A stretch of DNA of 35,475 bases from an uncultured Collinsella sp. (GTDB lineage Bacteria > Actinomycetota > Coriobacteriia > Coriobacteriales > Coriobacteriaceae): contig UQLI01000025.1 in assembly GCA_900541715.1 (NCBI GenBank), positions 1 to 35,475 on the forward strand. The letters run 5' to 3'. Numbering within the stretch: the first letter of the stretch is position 1; every line of letters begins with the position of its first letter. Below, piece after piece: positions 23,317 through 32,657 of the stretch. The translations under genes were made by a program, and so were the position numbers. The notes under the pieces were generated by a model. That model did no database searches and was not told the origin of the DNA. It saw only the letters and a list, made by a program, of their open reading frames with translations.

Positions 23317-23350
23317 AAGGCTCCTACCGATCGTTTGCGGTAGGAGCCTT
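23317..23350 (-). terminator. Terminator of the XRE-DUF2975 operon
   Basis: A perfect 13-bp stem AAGGCTCCTACCG / CGGTAGGAGCCTT with an 8-base loop lies between the XRE gene and the precursor promoter. The following T-run on the minus strand (AATTCATTTG) is modest. Confidence 0.75.
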
Positions 23351-23393
23351 GCGTGCATACGTGTTTGTCTTCTTGTCTTCTTATTCTGTTTTG

Positions 23394-23720
23394 TTATTCC
23401 TTAGAAAGATCTACCACGTAAACCTCTGTGGGCAATATCTCGGAGGGGTCGGGATTGCGTCTTTGCAAAATCTTATTCCGCGCGCGCGCGATGGTAAGTT
23501 CCTCAAGTTCTATTTCACTCACGCGACGGATCAAATCTCCCGGCTGACAATCCAACTCAACACAGATATCGAGCAATGTCTTCAAGCGTATGGCCTTAAT
23601 TTTTGCATTACGGATTTTAGAAATGTTAGCTGGCGTATGCCCAGTCGCTCTTATTAGATCGGCATTTGTTTTCCCGGTCTTGAGCAAAAGTGTCTCAACC
23701 TCAATAATGAGATAATCCAT
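23394..23720 (-). CDS. XRE-family transcriptional regulator
   Basis: A compact Cro/CI-type helix-turn-helix fills most of the first 65 residues: LIRATGHTPANISKIRNAKIKAIRLKTL (split across helices) followed by ICVELDCQPGDLI. The C-terminal 40 residues are charged and not recognised. Length is 108 residues from the ATG at 23720, preceded by TAGGTGA. The gene lies 10 bases after the DUF2975 gene, so both are co-transcribed. XRE plus DUF2975 is a common pair in Gram-positive bacteria, probably with the membrane protein modulating the regulator. It may control the RiPP promoter palindrome next door. Confidence 0.85.
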   Translation of the reverse strand: MDYLIIEVETLLLKTGKTNADLIRATGHTPANISKIRNAKIKAIRLKTLLDICVELDCQPGDLIRRVSEIELEELTIARARNKILQRRNPDPSEILPTEVYVVDLSKE

Positions 23721-23730
23721 GGTCAATCAC

Positions 23731-24300
23731 CTAGACCAAATCATCGGACTGGGACTGCAAAAGCGCCCCATAGCGCCAGAAGATCGACAAAGCGAAAGCA
23801 ACCATCATTGCAATGATGGATCCCACATCCAAAGTGATGCCTGAGTCACCAATCTGAAGGAGAGCGGAATTCATACGACAGCTCAACATACAATTACCCA
23901 TCATTATTTTTAAATCGCTGCCAATCTGTAGAGAGCCCATCACGGCATTGATTGCAAATAGGCAAGCAATAACGGTAATCATCCGTGCATGTCGAATAGT
24001 AAAAGGCGATTGACGACGGGCGACATCGAAGCTGATGCTTAACAATGTGAACTCCCCTGCAAGGAGCAAAACCGCCCATAGCGCCAAGTTTGGGAGCGCG
24101 ATGCTGCCGCCCTTACCAAGCTCAACGACCCCCTCGATTACCACTGCGCCGTTCAAAATACTTTGGCATGCAACAACAAATGCCGAACCAAAGACGGCGA
24201 TGGTAGCGATGGCTATAAGTACCAGCACGGCACAAAGAACCATTCCGATTTTTCTCATGTTATCGAACGACATCTCAATTCTTTGAGCGCTATTCGCCAC
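23731..24300 (-). CDS. DUF2975 membrane protein
   Basis: The protein has about 189 residues and four membrane spans. The loop RRQSPFTIRHARMI, with the Ser-Pro-Phe motif after the second span, is the hallmark of DUF2975. The function of the family is unknown. I start at GTG 24300, because AAAGGAG lies six bases before it; an ATG at 24336 is possible but has no ribosome-binding site. It is the first gene of a two-gene operon with the XRE regulator and sits directly upstream of the RiPP cluster, so a sensing or immunity role is possible but unproven. Confidence 0.78.
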   Translation of the reverse strand: MANSAQRIEMSFDNMRKIGMVLCAVLVLIAIATIAVFGSAFVVACQSILNGAVVIEGVVELGKGGSIALPNLALWAVLLLAGEFTLLSISFDVARRQSPFTIRHARMITVIACLFAINAVMGSLQIGSDLKIMMGNCMLSCRMNSALLQIGDSGITLDVGSIIAMMVAFALSIFWRYGALLQSQSDDLV

Positions 24301-24369
24301 AGTAACTCCTTTTGCCATCCAGCAGAACTCTTTCAATTATTTTATCGTTACCGGAAACTCTTCTCTACA

Positions 24370-24403
24370 AGAAAAGGGGCGCACCTCCATCGGAAACGCC
24401 CCC
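24370..24403 (-). terminator. clpC terminator
   Basis: On the minus strand GGGGCG (24403-24398) pairs with CGCCCC (24381-24376), with further partial pairing inside, followed by TTTTCTTG. Confidence 0.75.
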
Positions 24404-24428
24404 TATCATGCAAGGTTATATTCAATCC

Positions 24429-27071
24429 CTACAGCGCGCCGGAACCGGCTTGCATCATGCCGCCGGGGCCCGAGGTTACGCCGCCGCTCACGGGCGCGGC
24501 GTTGCCGGTGTGCGGTGCCGCCGGGGCGGTATCGCCACCGAGCGTGCCCGCCGGACGCGGTGCCGGGATCTCGCCCGTGCCGTGGCTAAAGACAAACTTG
24601 CCATCGGCCACGTCGCACAGGACGGTATCGCCCTCGCCCCACTCGCCGGCCAGAAGCTCCTCGGACAGCGGGTCCTCGATGAGCTTTTGAATAGCACGGC
24701 GCAGCGGACGCGCACCGTTGGTGAGGTCGGTGCCCTCGGCCACGATCTTGTCATAGGCCGCATCGGTGAGCTTGATGTTCATGCCGTTGGCGATCAGACG
24801 CTGGCGCAGGTCGTCCACCAGCAGGTGAGCGATCTTGGTCAGGTTCTCACCCGAGAGCTTCTGGAACACCACGATGTCGTCGATGCGGTTGAGCAGCTCG
24901 GGGCGGAACAGGCGCTTGAGCTCGCCCATCGCGCGGCCGCGGATCTCACTCGACGTGAGGCCCTGCTCGCCGGTGGTGCCAAAACCGACGTTCGCATCCT
25001 GTGCGATCTCGCGGGCGCCCACGTTGGACGTCATGATGATCACGGTGTTGCGGAAGTCGACCGTCTTGCCCTGGCTATCGGTCAGACGACCCTCCTCCAG
25101 CACCTGCAGCAGGATGTTAAAGATATCGGGGTGCGCCTTCTCGATCTCGTCGAACAGCACGACCGAGTACGGGTGGCGACGAACGGCCTTGGTGAGCTGG
25201 CCGCCCTCGTCGTGACCGACGTAACCCGGAGGGCTACCGATGAGCTTGGAGACCTCGAACTCGCTACCGAACTCGGACATGTCGAAGCTGATGAGCGCGT
25301 CCTTGCTGCCAAAGAGGTATTCGGCGAGCGTCTTGGCGAGCTCGGTCTTGCCCGTGCCGGTGGGACCCAGGAAGATAAAGCTGCCGCCGGGGCGACGCGG
25401 ATCCTTGAGCGGCGAGCGGCTGCGGCGCACGGCCTTGGCAACGGCCTCGACAGCCTCATCCTGACCGATGATGCGCGTCTTGAGTACGCTTTCGGCCTGC
25501 AGCAGGCGACGGCTCTCGCTCTCGGTAAGCGAGGACACCGGCACGCCCGAGGTCACGGACACGATATCGGCGATCTGACTCACATCGATGGTGAGCGGGC
25601 TGGCGTCGAGCTCGGCGGTCCAGGCAGCCTTGGCCTCGGCGAGTTCAATCTCGGCGGCCTTCTGCTGCTCGGTGATCTCGGCGGCCTTGTTCATGTCGTC
25701 GCTCTCGGTGGCCTCCTGCGCGGCGGTCTTGAGCTCCTCTATACGATGCTCGGCCTCGCGCACCGGCTCGGGCGCGCGATTCGCGGCGATGCGAGCGCGA
25801 GCACCGGCCTCGTCGATGAGGTCGATGGCCTTATCGGGCAGGAAGCGATCCTGGATGTAGCGGTTGGAAAGGTTCGCGGCAGCCTCGATAGCGCCCTGCG
25901 TGTAGCGCACATGGTGGTGCTCCTCGTAGCGCGGCTTAAGCGCGGTCAGGATCTTGACGGTGTCCTCGACGCTCGGCTCCTCGACATCGATAGTCTGGAA
26001 GCGACGCTCGAAGGCTGGGTCTTTGGTGAGGTACTTGCGGAATTCCTCGGCCGTGGTGGCGCCAATAATCTGGAAGGCACCGCGTGCAAGCACGGGCTTG
26101 AGCATGGAGCTCGCGTCGATGGAACCCTCGGCAGAACCGGCGCCGATGATGGTGTGCATCTCGTCGATAAACAGGATGACGTCGTCGGCTTCGGTCGCCT
26201 CCTGGATCACGTTCTTGAGGCGCTCCTCAAACTCGCCGCGATACTTGGCACCCGCCACGAGACCCGGCAGGTCGAGCGTCCAGATATTCTGGTTCATGAG
26301 GTTCTCGGGCACGTTACCGGCTGCAATCTGCTGAGCCAGGCCCTCGACGATGGCCGTCTTGCCCACGCCGGGGTCGCCCAGAATGAGCGGGTTGTTCTTG
26401 GTGCGGCGCGAAAGAATCTCCATCATGCGCTGGACTTCCTTTTCGCGACCAATCACGGGGTCGAGTTCGCTGTCGCGCGCCTTCTGCGTGAGGTTGGTCG
26501 CGAACTGCTTAAGCGTATCGGTGCCACTCCCCTTTTGCTGAGAGGCATCCGAGCCGCTAAAGAACGGCAGGCCCGCACCGGGACGACCAGCACCGGCGCC
26601 GGCGAGCGGACGCTTCTTGTCCTGGTCCTTGGCGGTGAGCTTCTCGATAGCCTTTTTGATGGAGGCGGACGACACACCCAGGCGCATGAGGATATCCATG
26701 GCCATGCCGTTGCCCTCTTCGACGATGCCGATCAGCAAGTGCTCGGTCGACACGTAGGTCTGGTTGTTCTCACGCGCCACGCGGAATGAACGCTCCATCA
26801 CGCTAATGACGAGCGGCGTAAAGGCGAGCTTGGCCGCCTCGGTCTCCTCACTGGGCTCGGGAACCGTGGTCTGGACCTCTTTAAGAGTATCCATGATGTC
26901 GTCGTAGGAGATATCGAGCGAACGCAGTGCCTCGGCAGCGATGCCCTCGTCCTCCTTGGCGAGTGCGAGCAGCAGGTGCTCGGTGCCCACCTTATTTGAG
27001 TGCAGATCGAGCGCCTCCTGTTTGGCCATCGACATGACCTTGCGCGCTCGATCGGTAAATCTATCTAACAT
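24429..27071 (-). CDS. clpC: AAA+ unfoldase ClpC
   Basis: ClpC unfolds proteins for the ClpP protease. Order: an N-terminal double Clp_N repeat (1-145), a Gly/Pro-rich linker (155-185), AAA1 with Walker A GDPGVGKTA (232-240) and sensor region, a short coiled middle domain (AAEITEQQKAAEIELAEA) resembling a degenerate UVR motif, AAA2 with GPTGTGKTE, and a Clp D2-small C-terminal domain. The last 45 residues are a Gly/Pro/Ala-rich tail. Length from the ATG at 27071 is 880 residues; AAGGA lies ten bases before it. An ATG at 27104 is less likely. Unlike in Bacillus, no ctsR or mcsAB genes accompany it here; it stands alone. Confidence 0.95.
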   Translation of the reverse strand: MLDRFTDRARKVMSMAKQEALDLHSNKVGTEHLLLALAKEDEGIAAEALRSLDISYDDIMDTLKEVQTTVPEPSEETEAAKLAFTPLVISVMERSFRVARENNQTYVSTEHLLIGIVEEGNGMAMDILMRLGVSSASIKKAIEKLTAKDQDKKRPLAGAGAGRPGAGLPFFSGSDASQQKGSGTDTLKQFATNLTQKARDSELDPVIGREKEVQRMMEILSRRTKNNPLILGDPGVGKTAIVEGLAQQIAAGNVPENLMNQNIWTLDLPGLVAGAKYRGEFEERLKNVIQEATEADDVILFIDEMHTIIGAGSAEGSIDASSMLKPVLARGAFQIIGATTAEEFRKYLTKDPAFERRFQTIDVEEPSVEDTVKILTALKPRYEEHHHVRYTQGAIEAAANLSNRYIQDRFLPDKAIDLIDEAGARARIAANRAPEPVREAEHRIEELKTAAQEATESDDMNKAAEITEQQKAAEIELAEAKAAWTAELDASPLTIDVSQIADIVSVTSGVPVSSLTESESRRLLQAESVLKTRIIGQDEAVEAVAKAVRRSRSPLKDPRRPGGSFIFLGPTGTGKTELAKTLAEYLFGSKDALISFDMSEFGSEFEVSKLIGSPPGYVGHDEGGQLTKAVRRHPYSVVLFDEIEKAHPDIFNILLQVLEEGRLTDSQGKTVDFRNTVIIMTSNVGAREIAQDANVGFGTTGEQGLTSSEIRGRAMGELKRLFRPELLNRIDDIVVFQKLSGENLTKIAHLLVDDLRQRLIANGMNIKLTDAAYDKIVAEGTDLTNGARPLRRAIQKLIEDPLSEELLAGEWGEGDTVLCDVADGKFVFSHGTGEIPAPRPAGTLGGDTAPAAPHTGNAAPVSGGVTSGPGGMMQAGSGAL

Positions 27072-27263
27072 GCTCGTTTCCTTACATGAGTTCATCGAAA
27101 TCAAAACGCCCGCCCGTCGGCGGCGCTTTTGTCTCTTTACCCACAGGTTGTCTATGTTAACAGCTGGAGGAATATCTATAAACCCGGCTCACATGAATGC
27201 AGGTTATGACCGCATCGCGGGACTCACCGCGCGATGCGCGACAGGCGCCCCGCAAGAGAAACC
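27072..27263. other. Intergenic region between clpC and the TetR gene
   Basis: It contains the clpC promoter region, not resolved. A hairpin GCATCGCG/CGCGATGC (27212-27219 with 27230-27237) lies just after the TetR gene. Part of this (27218-27246) resembles 27284-27314 inside the end of the TetR gene, suggesting a small duplication. Closer to clpC an imperfect GC-rich stem near 27110-27130 might act in the leader. Confidence 0.4.
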
Positions 27264-27953
27264 CTAGGCGTCTTTCACCACGTCGGGACTCGTCGCACGC
27301 GATGCGCGATAGGCATCGGCCTCCTTGGAGACGCGTTCGAGCAGCTCGGATGTATCGACGCCCTCGACTTGCGCGACCGTTTCCACCGTCTGCATGGCGA
27401 CCGCCCTCAGGTACGCGCACGCGCTGTCCCCCGGCTGCTCGAGGTCTATCTCCTCGCCGCCCTCCCGGGCAAAGCCGACCGCCATCACAAAGCCCATGAT
27501 GCCCGAGACCAGAAAGCCCACCGCAAAGCTCGAATCTGCCTTGAGCTCTTCTCCGTCGGGGTGGACGATCTCTCTCACGCGGTCGATGATGATCGTATGG
27601 ATGCCCTGCACGACCTGCTCGGCGGCACCCGCCCTCATGGTGATGACGATGCGCTGCAGCAGGCAGCGGACGTCGCGCCGGTCGAACGCCGAAAGGTCGC
27701 CCTCGCTCGAAAAATGCCAGAGGGCATCGGTGATGAGCTCGTTATCCTGCAGCAGCTGGGCTATGGCGATGGCGACGAGTTCATCGAAATCGTGAAAATA
27801 GTAGTAAAACGTTCCGCGATTGCACTGGGCGGCGCGGGTCACCTCGCCAACCGACAGCTCGAAGATGCTGTTGTTCTCGATGAGCTCCCAAAACGCCTCG
27901 ATGATACGGGTGCGTGCATCGGGCGCATCGGCGTCCTTACGCGGTCTCGCCAT
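27264..27953 (-). CDS. TetR-family transcriptional regulator
   Basis: The N-terminal helix-turn-helix reads TRIIEAFWELIENN then SVGEVTRAAQCNRGTFYYYF, typical of TetR proteins. The C-terminal ligand domain is not recognised beyond helices. Length is 229 residues from the ATG at 27953, which follows GGTGAGG; a GTG at 27962 is an alternative. The gene overlaps the end of the giant activase gene by 17 bases and is co-transcribed. It most likely represses that operon at the palindrome 32426-32446. The inducer is unknown. Confidence 0.88.
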   Translation of the reverse strand: MARPRKDADAPDARTRIIEAFWELIENNSIFELSVGEVTRAAQCNRGTFYYYFHDFDELVAIAIAQLLQDNELITDALWHFSSEGDLSAFDRRDVRCLLQRIVITMRAGAAEQVVQGIHTIIIDRVREIVHPDGEELKADSSFAVGFLVSGIMGFVMAVGFAREGGEEIDLEQPGDSACAYLRAVAMQTVETVAQVEGVDTSELLERVSKEADAYRASRATSPDVVKDA

Positions 27954-30900
27954 GCGCCTCACCGCACCCCTGCGCCTTGGCGTTCATGATGAGCATCTGA
28001 AGACGGTTCTCCACGTTGGCGAAGCTCACGTCGGGATCGTAGTCGAGCGGCAGGAACTGCGCCGTGGGATACTGCTCCTTGAGCGCATGGATGAGCCCGC
28101 GCCCCACGACATGGTTGGGCAGACACCCGAACGGCTGCAGGATCACGAAGTTGCGGCAGCCGCGCTTGGCGTGCTCGAGAATCTCCGCCGGAATCAGCAC
28201 GCCCTCGCCCGCATCGAACGTATGGTGCAGGATCTTATCGCTCGCGCGCACGAGCTCGGGCATGCGCGTCGGCGGCTCGTAGAGCGGGCTCGCCGCGCCC
28301 AGGCGGTCGCAACGGTCGTGCGCGAGCTCGAACAGGTTGTCCGCCGTGGCGTACCAGGCCTTTTCGGGCAGCGACAGGTCGACGTGGAACTCGCGCGACT
28401 GCGCATGCTTGTAGAAATAGGTCTTGCGGATCACGTCGGTCATGCGCGCCTCGATGACCTCGAGCCCGTTGTCCTCGAGGTAGCGCTCGATCTCGTGGTT
28501 GGCGCCGAGATGGAAATTGAGCAGGTACTCGCCCACGATGAGAACGGTCGGATGCGGGTTCGAGCGGTCGTACGGAACGGCGTCCATGATCGCAAGCGCG
28601 CGTTTGAAGCCCGTCGCCTGGCCTCTCAGCCCGGAGCGCTCCATGCCCTCGATAACCTCATCGAGCGCGCGGTCGAACGCAGCGTCCGCCGCGCCCTTCT
28701 CGAGCTCGTAGGGACGGATGCGCCTAAGCATGGCCTCGAGGGCATCGATCATGGGAAGACCGTAGGCGATCTGGATGCTCGGGCCAAGGCCGAGCTTGAA
28801 GCCCGGATGCGCATTGTGGGCATCGACGTCGTCGTTGGTGAGCACCGGGACATAGTCGTATCCCGCGTCGTCGAGCGCGCGGCGCAGCAGGGGCATGTAG
28901 TGCGTCAGGCGGCAGTCGCCGATATACTTGCCAGTCACCACGGCGACGTCGTGCGGGTCGTACTTACCGCTCTCGAGTGCCGCGAGCGCCTCGCCGATCA
29001 CGATTTGCGCGGGGAAGCAGATGTCGTTGTGCACATAGCGTTTGCCCAGGCGGATGGCATCCTCGCGCCCGATATCAAGGGCCTCGGCGCGCACGCCCTG
29101 ATTGCGCATCGCCGCGGTCATGAGCCTGCAGAACGCATGGGAGGTGTTGGGGACCAGCGCGATCTTGTCGTGCCGGTCGCGCTTGGTGTACTTGACCTTA
29201 TACGGGTCGTCGAGCGGATGGACCGCGTGCACCCGGGCGCCCTCGGCACGCTCCTCCGCGCGACGACGGTTGACCGACTCGATAAACGAACGCACGCGAA
29301 TGCCCATGGGACCGGCGACGTCGCTCTCATCGAGCTTGATCATCATCGGAACCTTGGAGCCCATCTCGCCCATCATGCGCGCGATCTCGTCGGTGAGATA
29401 CGCATCGTGGCCGCAGCCGAAGCTGCCCATCTGCACGAGCTCGAGCTCGGGCGTCGATGCGACGATGACCGCGCACGACAGCATGCGCGCATGATAGTTG
29501 TTCACGATGTCGATGCGGCTGTTGGAAAGATCGACGTTGCAGACCCCCGGCACCGCATCGGGCGTCAGCACGGGGATGCCGCGCTCAGAGAAGAGCTTGG
29601 GCAGCCCGTGGTTGACCAGCGGGTCGTTGTGGTACGGGCGCGAAGCGATCACCACCGCGTAGCCGCCGTCCTCGTGCACGTTCTCGAGCACCTGCCTGCC
29701 GCGCAGCTGCAGCTGGTTCTCAAACGTCTCCTGCGCGCGGTCCGCCTGCTCGGTCGCCTTGGCAACCAGGTCGGCATCGATATCGAAGGTCTCCTTGCAC
29801 CACGCCTTGAGCTGGCGGTTTCGGTCGTCCTCGTCGTACCAGTGGAACAGCGGCGTATCGAACGGAACGCCGAAACGCTCCTCCGGGTTATCGGAATTGC
29901 GCATCACGTAGGGGTATCCCTTTACGACGGCGCACATCCACTCGCTGGTAGAGGCGGTGTTTTCGGTGGGCACCGTCGTGATGATGGGCATGAAGATGCG
30001 GTCGACGCCGGCGTCGACGAGATTGCGGATGTGCCCGTGGACGAGCTTGGCCGGGAAGCACACGGTGTCGGATGTGACGTGCGCCAGACCGCGCTCGTAC
30101 ATCGCCTTGGTGCTGCGTCCCGAGACGCGCACCTTAAAGCCGAGCGTGCTGAAGAACGTCGACCAGAACGGCATGGTGTCCCAGAACTCGAGCACACGGG
30201 GAATGCCGATCGTGACATCGCGCCCCCCGCTGACGGGAACCGTGGGGTACGACTCGAACAGCAGCTTCTCGCGGTCGACAAAGAGATTGGGGGCAGCCGC
30301 GGTCCGGTCGCGCCCCGTGCCGGGTGCCTGTGCCTCGCAAGCACCCTGCGGACGCAGCTCCTCCGCCGCGGGAACCTCGCGCACGAGCTCATCCCATGAG
30401 ATGGCGCCGCCGCGCGGGCAGCGATTGCCCGTGACGTAAAGCGAGCCGTCGCCAAATGCCACGACCGCGCGCTGGCAGCGGTTGTTGCACCGACGGCAGG
30501 TAACGCCGCCGAACTCGCGATGCTCGAAGCGCTCCACGGCATCGAGCCCGATAAACGACGTGCCGGCGTCGCCCTTGCGGCATTCCTCGCGCGCGAGCAG
30601 GGCGATACCGATAGCGCCCATCAGCCCCGGGTGGGGCGCACGCGTGACGGGTTTGCCCAGATACTGCTCGAATGCGCGCAGCACCGCGTCGTTTCGGAAC
30701 GTGCCGCCCTGGACGACGACTTTGTCGCCCAGACGGTTGAGATTTGAAACGCGAATGACCTTGGTGAACACGTTCTCGATAATCGAACGGCAGAGACCGG
30801 CCATGATGTCGCCCGGACCCTTACCGCGCCGCTGCTCGGAAACGACGCTGCTGTTCATGAACACCGTGCAGCGGCTGCCGAGAACGGCGGGGGCTTTGGA

Positions 30901-32376
30901 CGAAAATGCCTCGGTCGCGATATCCTCAACGGCTATTCCGAGGTTTTTGGCAAAACCCTCGAGGAACGAGCCGCAGCCCGCAGAGCACGCCTCGTTGACG
31001 ACGATATCGGTCAGCACGCCGTGGTTGAGCCAGATGGCCTTCATATCCTGTCCGCCGATGTCGAGCACGAAGGTCGCATCGGGAACGCATGCGCACGCGG
31101 CGCGGGCGTGCGCGACCGTCTCGACCGTATGGTAGTCGGCGTGGAACGCGCGCGCGAAAAGCTCCTCGCCGTATCCCGTGGTGCCCACGGCATCGATCGC
31201 AAGCGTGACTCCCGCTGTCTCCCAGCGGTTCTTCAAGCTGACAAGACCCTGTTGGGCGACGTCGAGCGGTCTGCCGTTATTAGACGCGTAGAACGAATCG
31301 ACAAGCTCACCCGCCTCATCGACCAGGGCGAACTTGGTCGTCGTGCTCCCCGAATCGATACCGAGCGCCACACGCACCGTCTCTCCGGGCGCATACGCAT
31401 CCGGACCCTTTGCCGGCGTCTCTTTGCCATGGCGTGCCGTAAAATCCGCCTGCTCGGCAGGTGTGGCAAAAAAGGGCTGGGCAAGACGTCCCTCCCCGCT
31501 TGCGGGCGCGACCGTCTCGAGCTTATCCAGCCGGACAAAAGCGTCGGGAAGGTCGATCGGTTGGGACGATGCGAACATGTCGGTCAGCGACAGGGCGGCA
31601 CCGCGCGCGACCATGATCTGCGGATCGCGCGGGACGATAACCTGATCGTCCGATAGATTCAGTTGCTCCCGGAACACGCGGACCAGTGTGGGGTTGTAGG
31701 CGAGCGTACCGCCCTCGAAGATTACCGGCGGCTCGATGTCGATACCCTGGGCCAGACCGCCGATCGTTTGGCGGGCGACCGCGTGAAGCGCCGAAAGCGC
31801 CAGGTCGGTGGTAGGAATGCCCTCGTTGAGCAGCGGCTGGATATCGGTCTTTGCGTACACGCCGCAGCGGCCCGAGACCTCGTGGACGGTCGTTCCCCGG
31901 CTTGCGAGCTGCTCGAACTCGCCCGATTCGGTGCCGACCCCCATGAGCTTTGCCATCTCGTCGATAAATGCACCGGTACCGCCTGCGCACGAGCCGTTCA
32001 TGCGCATGTCGGCAACCTCGATGTCTCCCTTATCGTTGGTGCGGAAGAAGATCATCTTGGCGTCTTGGCCGCCCAGCTCGATGGCGCAGCGCGTCTGCGG
32101 ATAGAACCTGCTGATCGCGAGCGCGTTGGCGACCACCTCCTGAACGTACGAGGCGCCCAGCGCGGTCGCGATATCGCGCGCACCCGAGCCGGTCACCGCA
32201 ACGCGCAGTGACTCATGGGGAAAGCGCTCGGCGAGCTCGCCGAGCATGGCGCGCACGCTCGCTGTCTGACACGCCCCGTGGCGGCGATATCCCCACCACG
32301 CCTCGGTCATATCCTCGTGCATCGCGTAAACTTTGGTCGTCGTCGACCCTACGTCCAGTCCTACTAGCAACGCCAT
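27937..32376 (-). CDS. Giant acyl-CoA dehydratase activase/HgdB-like fusion protein
   Basis: The chain of 1479 residues has two tandem BcrAD/BadFG (HgdC-like) ATPase domains. The first has GLDVGSTTTKV and CAGGTGAF, the second GIDSGSTTTKF and CSAGCGSF. Each also carries a second Cys (SGRCGVY; GSRCTVF), so each can hold a [4Fe-4S] cluster. A Cys-rich linker CRRCNNRC...NRCPRG follows, then DUF2229 and an HgdB-like C-terminal half with conserved Cys in DTVCFPAK, GSFGCGHD, NDICFPAQ, GDCRLTH and PFGCLPN. Such proteins use ATP to drive low-potential electrons to a difficult reduction. The substrate is unknown. The ATG at 32376 follows GGAGC. A TetR gene overlaps the 3' end. Confidence 0.9.
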   Translation of the reverse strand: MALLVGLDVGSTTTKVYAMHEDMTEAWWGYRRHGACQTASVRAMLGELAERFPHESLRVAVTGSGARDIATALGASYVQEVVANALAISRFYPQTRCAIELGGQDAKMIFFRTNDKGDIEVADMRMNGSCAGGTGAFIDEMAKLMGVGTESGEFEQLASRGTTVHEVSGRCGVYAKTDIQPLLNEGIPTTDLALSALHAVARQTIGGLAQGIDIEPPVIFEGGTLAYNPTLVRVFREQLNLSDDQVIVPRDPQIMVARGAALSLTDMFASSQPIDLPDAFVRLDKLETVAPASGEGRLAQPFFATPAEQADFTARHGKETPAKGPDAYAPGETVRVALGIDSGSTTTKFALVDEAGELVDSFYASNNGRPLDVAQQGLVSLKNRWETAGVTLAIDAVGTTGYGEELFARAFHADYHTVETVAHARAACACVPDATFVLDIGGQDMKAIWLNHGVLTDIVVNEACSAGCGSFLEGFAKNLGIAVEDIATEAFSSKAPAVLGSRCTVFMNSSVVSEQRRGKGPGDIMAGLCRSIIENVFTKVIRVSNLNRLGDKVVVQGGTFRNDAVLRAFEQYLGKPVTRAPHPGLMGAIGIALLAREECRKGDAGTSFIGLDAVERFEHREFGGVTCRRCNNRCQRAVVAFGDGSLYVTGNRCPRGGAISWDELVREVPAAEELRPQGACEAQAPGTGRDRTAAAPNLFVDREKLLFESYPTVPVSGGRDVTIGIPRVLEFWDTMPFWSTFFSTLGFKVRVSGRSTKAMYERGLAHVTSDTVCFPAKLVHGHIRNLVDAGVDRIFMPIITTVPTENTASTSEWMCAVVKGYPYVMRNSDNPEERFGVPFDTPLFHWYDEDDRNRQLKAWCKETFDIDADLVAKATEQADRAQETFENQLQLRGRQVLENVHEDGGYAVVIASRPYHNDPLVNHGLPKLFSERGIPVLTPDAVPGVCNVDLSNSRIDIVNNYHARMLSCAVIVASTPELELVQMGSFGCGHDAYLTDEIARMMGEMGSKVPMMIKLDESDVAGPMGIRVRSFIESVNRRRAEERAEGARVHAVHPLDDPYKVKYTKRDRHDKIALVPNTSHAFCRLMTAAMRNQGVRAEALDIGREDAIRLGKRYVHNDICFPAQIVIGEALAALESGKYDPHDVAVVTGKYIGDCRLTHYMPLLRRALDDAGYDYVPVLTNDDVDAHNAHPGFKLGLGPSIQIAYGLPMIDALEAMLRRIRPYELEKGAADAAFDRALDEVIEGMERSGLRGQATGFKRALAIMDAVPYDRSNPHPTVLIVGEYLLNFHLGANHEIERYLEDNGLEVIEARMTDVIRKTYFYKHAQSREFHVDLSLPEKAWYATADNLFELAHDRCDRLGAASPLYEPPTRMPELVRASDKILHHTFDAGEGVLIPAEILEHAKRGCRNFVILQPFGCLPNHVVGRGLIHALKEQYPTAQFLPLDYDPDVSFANVENRLQMLIMNAKAQGCGEAHGETA

Positions 32377-32425
32377 AATGCTCCGTCTCTCGCATTTTTC
32401 CCGCTAGAGATATACCACTCTACGT

Positions 32426-32446
32426 AATACAACAGACTGTTGTATT
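32426..32446. promoter_or_regulatory. Candidate TetR operator
   Basis: A perfect palindrome with arms AATACAACAG and CTGTTGTATT around a single central A lies 50 bp before the activase ATG. TetR-family operators have this size and symmetry, and the only regulator in the operon is TetR-type. TATATC (about 32414-32409, minus strand) could be the -10. Confidence 0.75.
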
Positions 32447-32458
32447 TAAACTCCGTAT

Positions 32459-32491
32459 AAAAAGCGGCTGCCGAAACGCTTCAGCAGCCGC
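32459..32491 (-). terminator. Terminator of the DUF2798 gene
   Basis: On the minus strand GCGGCTGCTGAAGCG folds back on CGTTTCGGCAGCCGC and is followed by TTTTT. It lies about 170 bases after the gene; the stretch between holds no recognised feature. Confidence 0.85.
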
Positions 32492-32657
32492 CGAATGCAC
32501 CAACAGATTGTTCTGCGCGCTAGCACGTCGGGCAACGGAGCAGCACGGGCCCTCCGGTCATGCGCACCGCTCACGCCCGCGATGTCGCCGAGAGAGCTAT
32601 CCACGCTTTGGGCTCCAACCAAGCAAGTCGCCCGCGCTCAGCAGATCCCTAAGCGAG

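Noticed and set aside
24312..26789. Open frame of 825 codons on the plus strand opposite clpC
   Set aside because: It is antisense to a clear clpC, has low-complexity Leu/Gly/Arg-rich sequence with no domain, and reflects codon bias of the GC-rich gene on the other strand.
27105..27140. GC-rich stem in the clpC leader as a terminator
   Set aside because: The stem has a three-base internal mismatch and the T-run is short; I could not support more than a weak structure.
27820..30399. Open frame of 859 codons on the plus strand opposite the giant activase gene
   Set aside because: It is the mirror frame of an unmistakable gene, without motifs or a ribosome-binding site.
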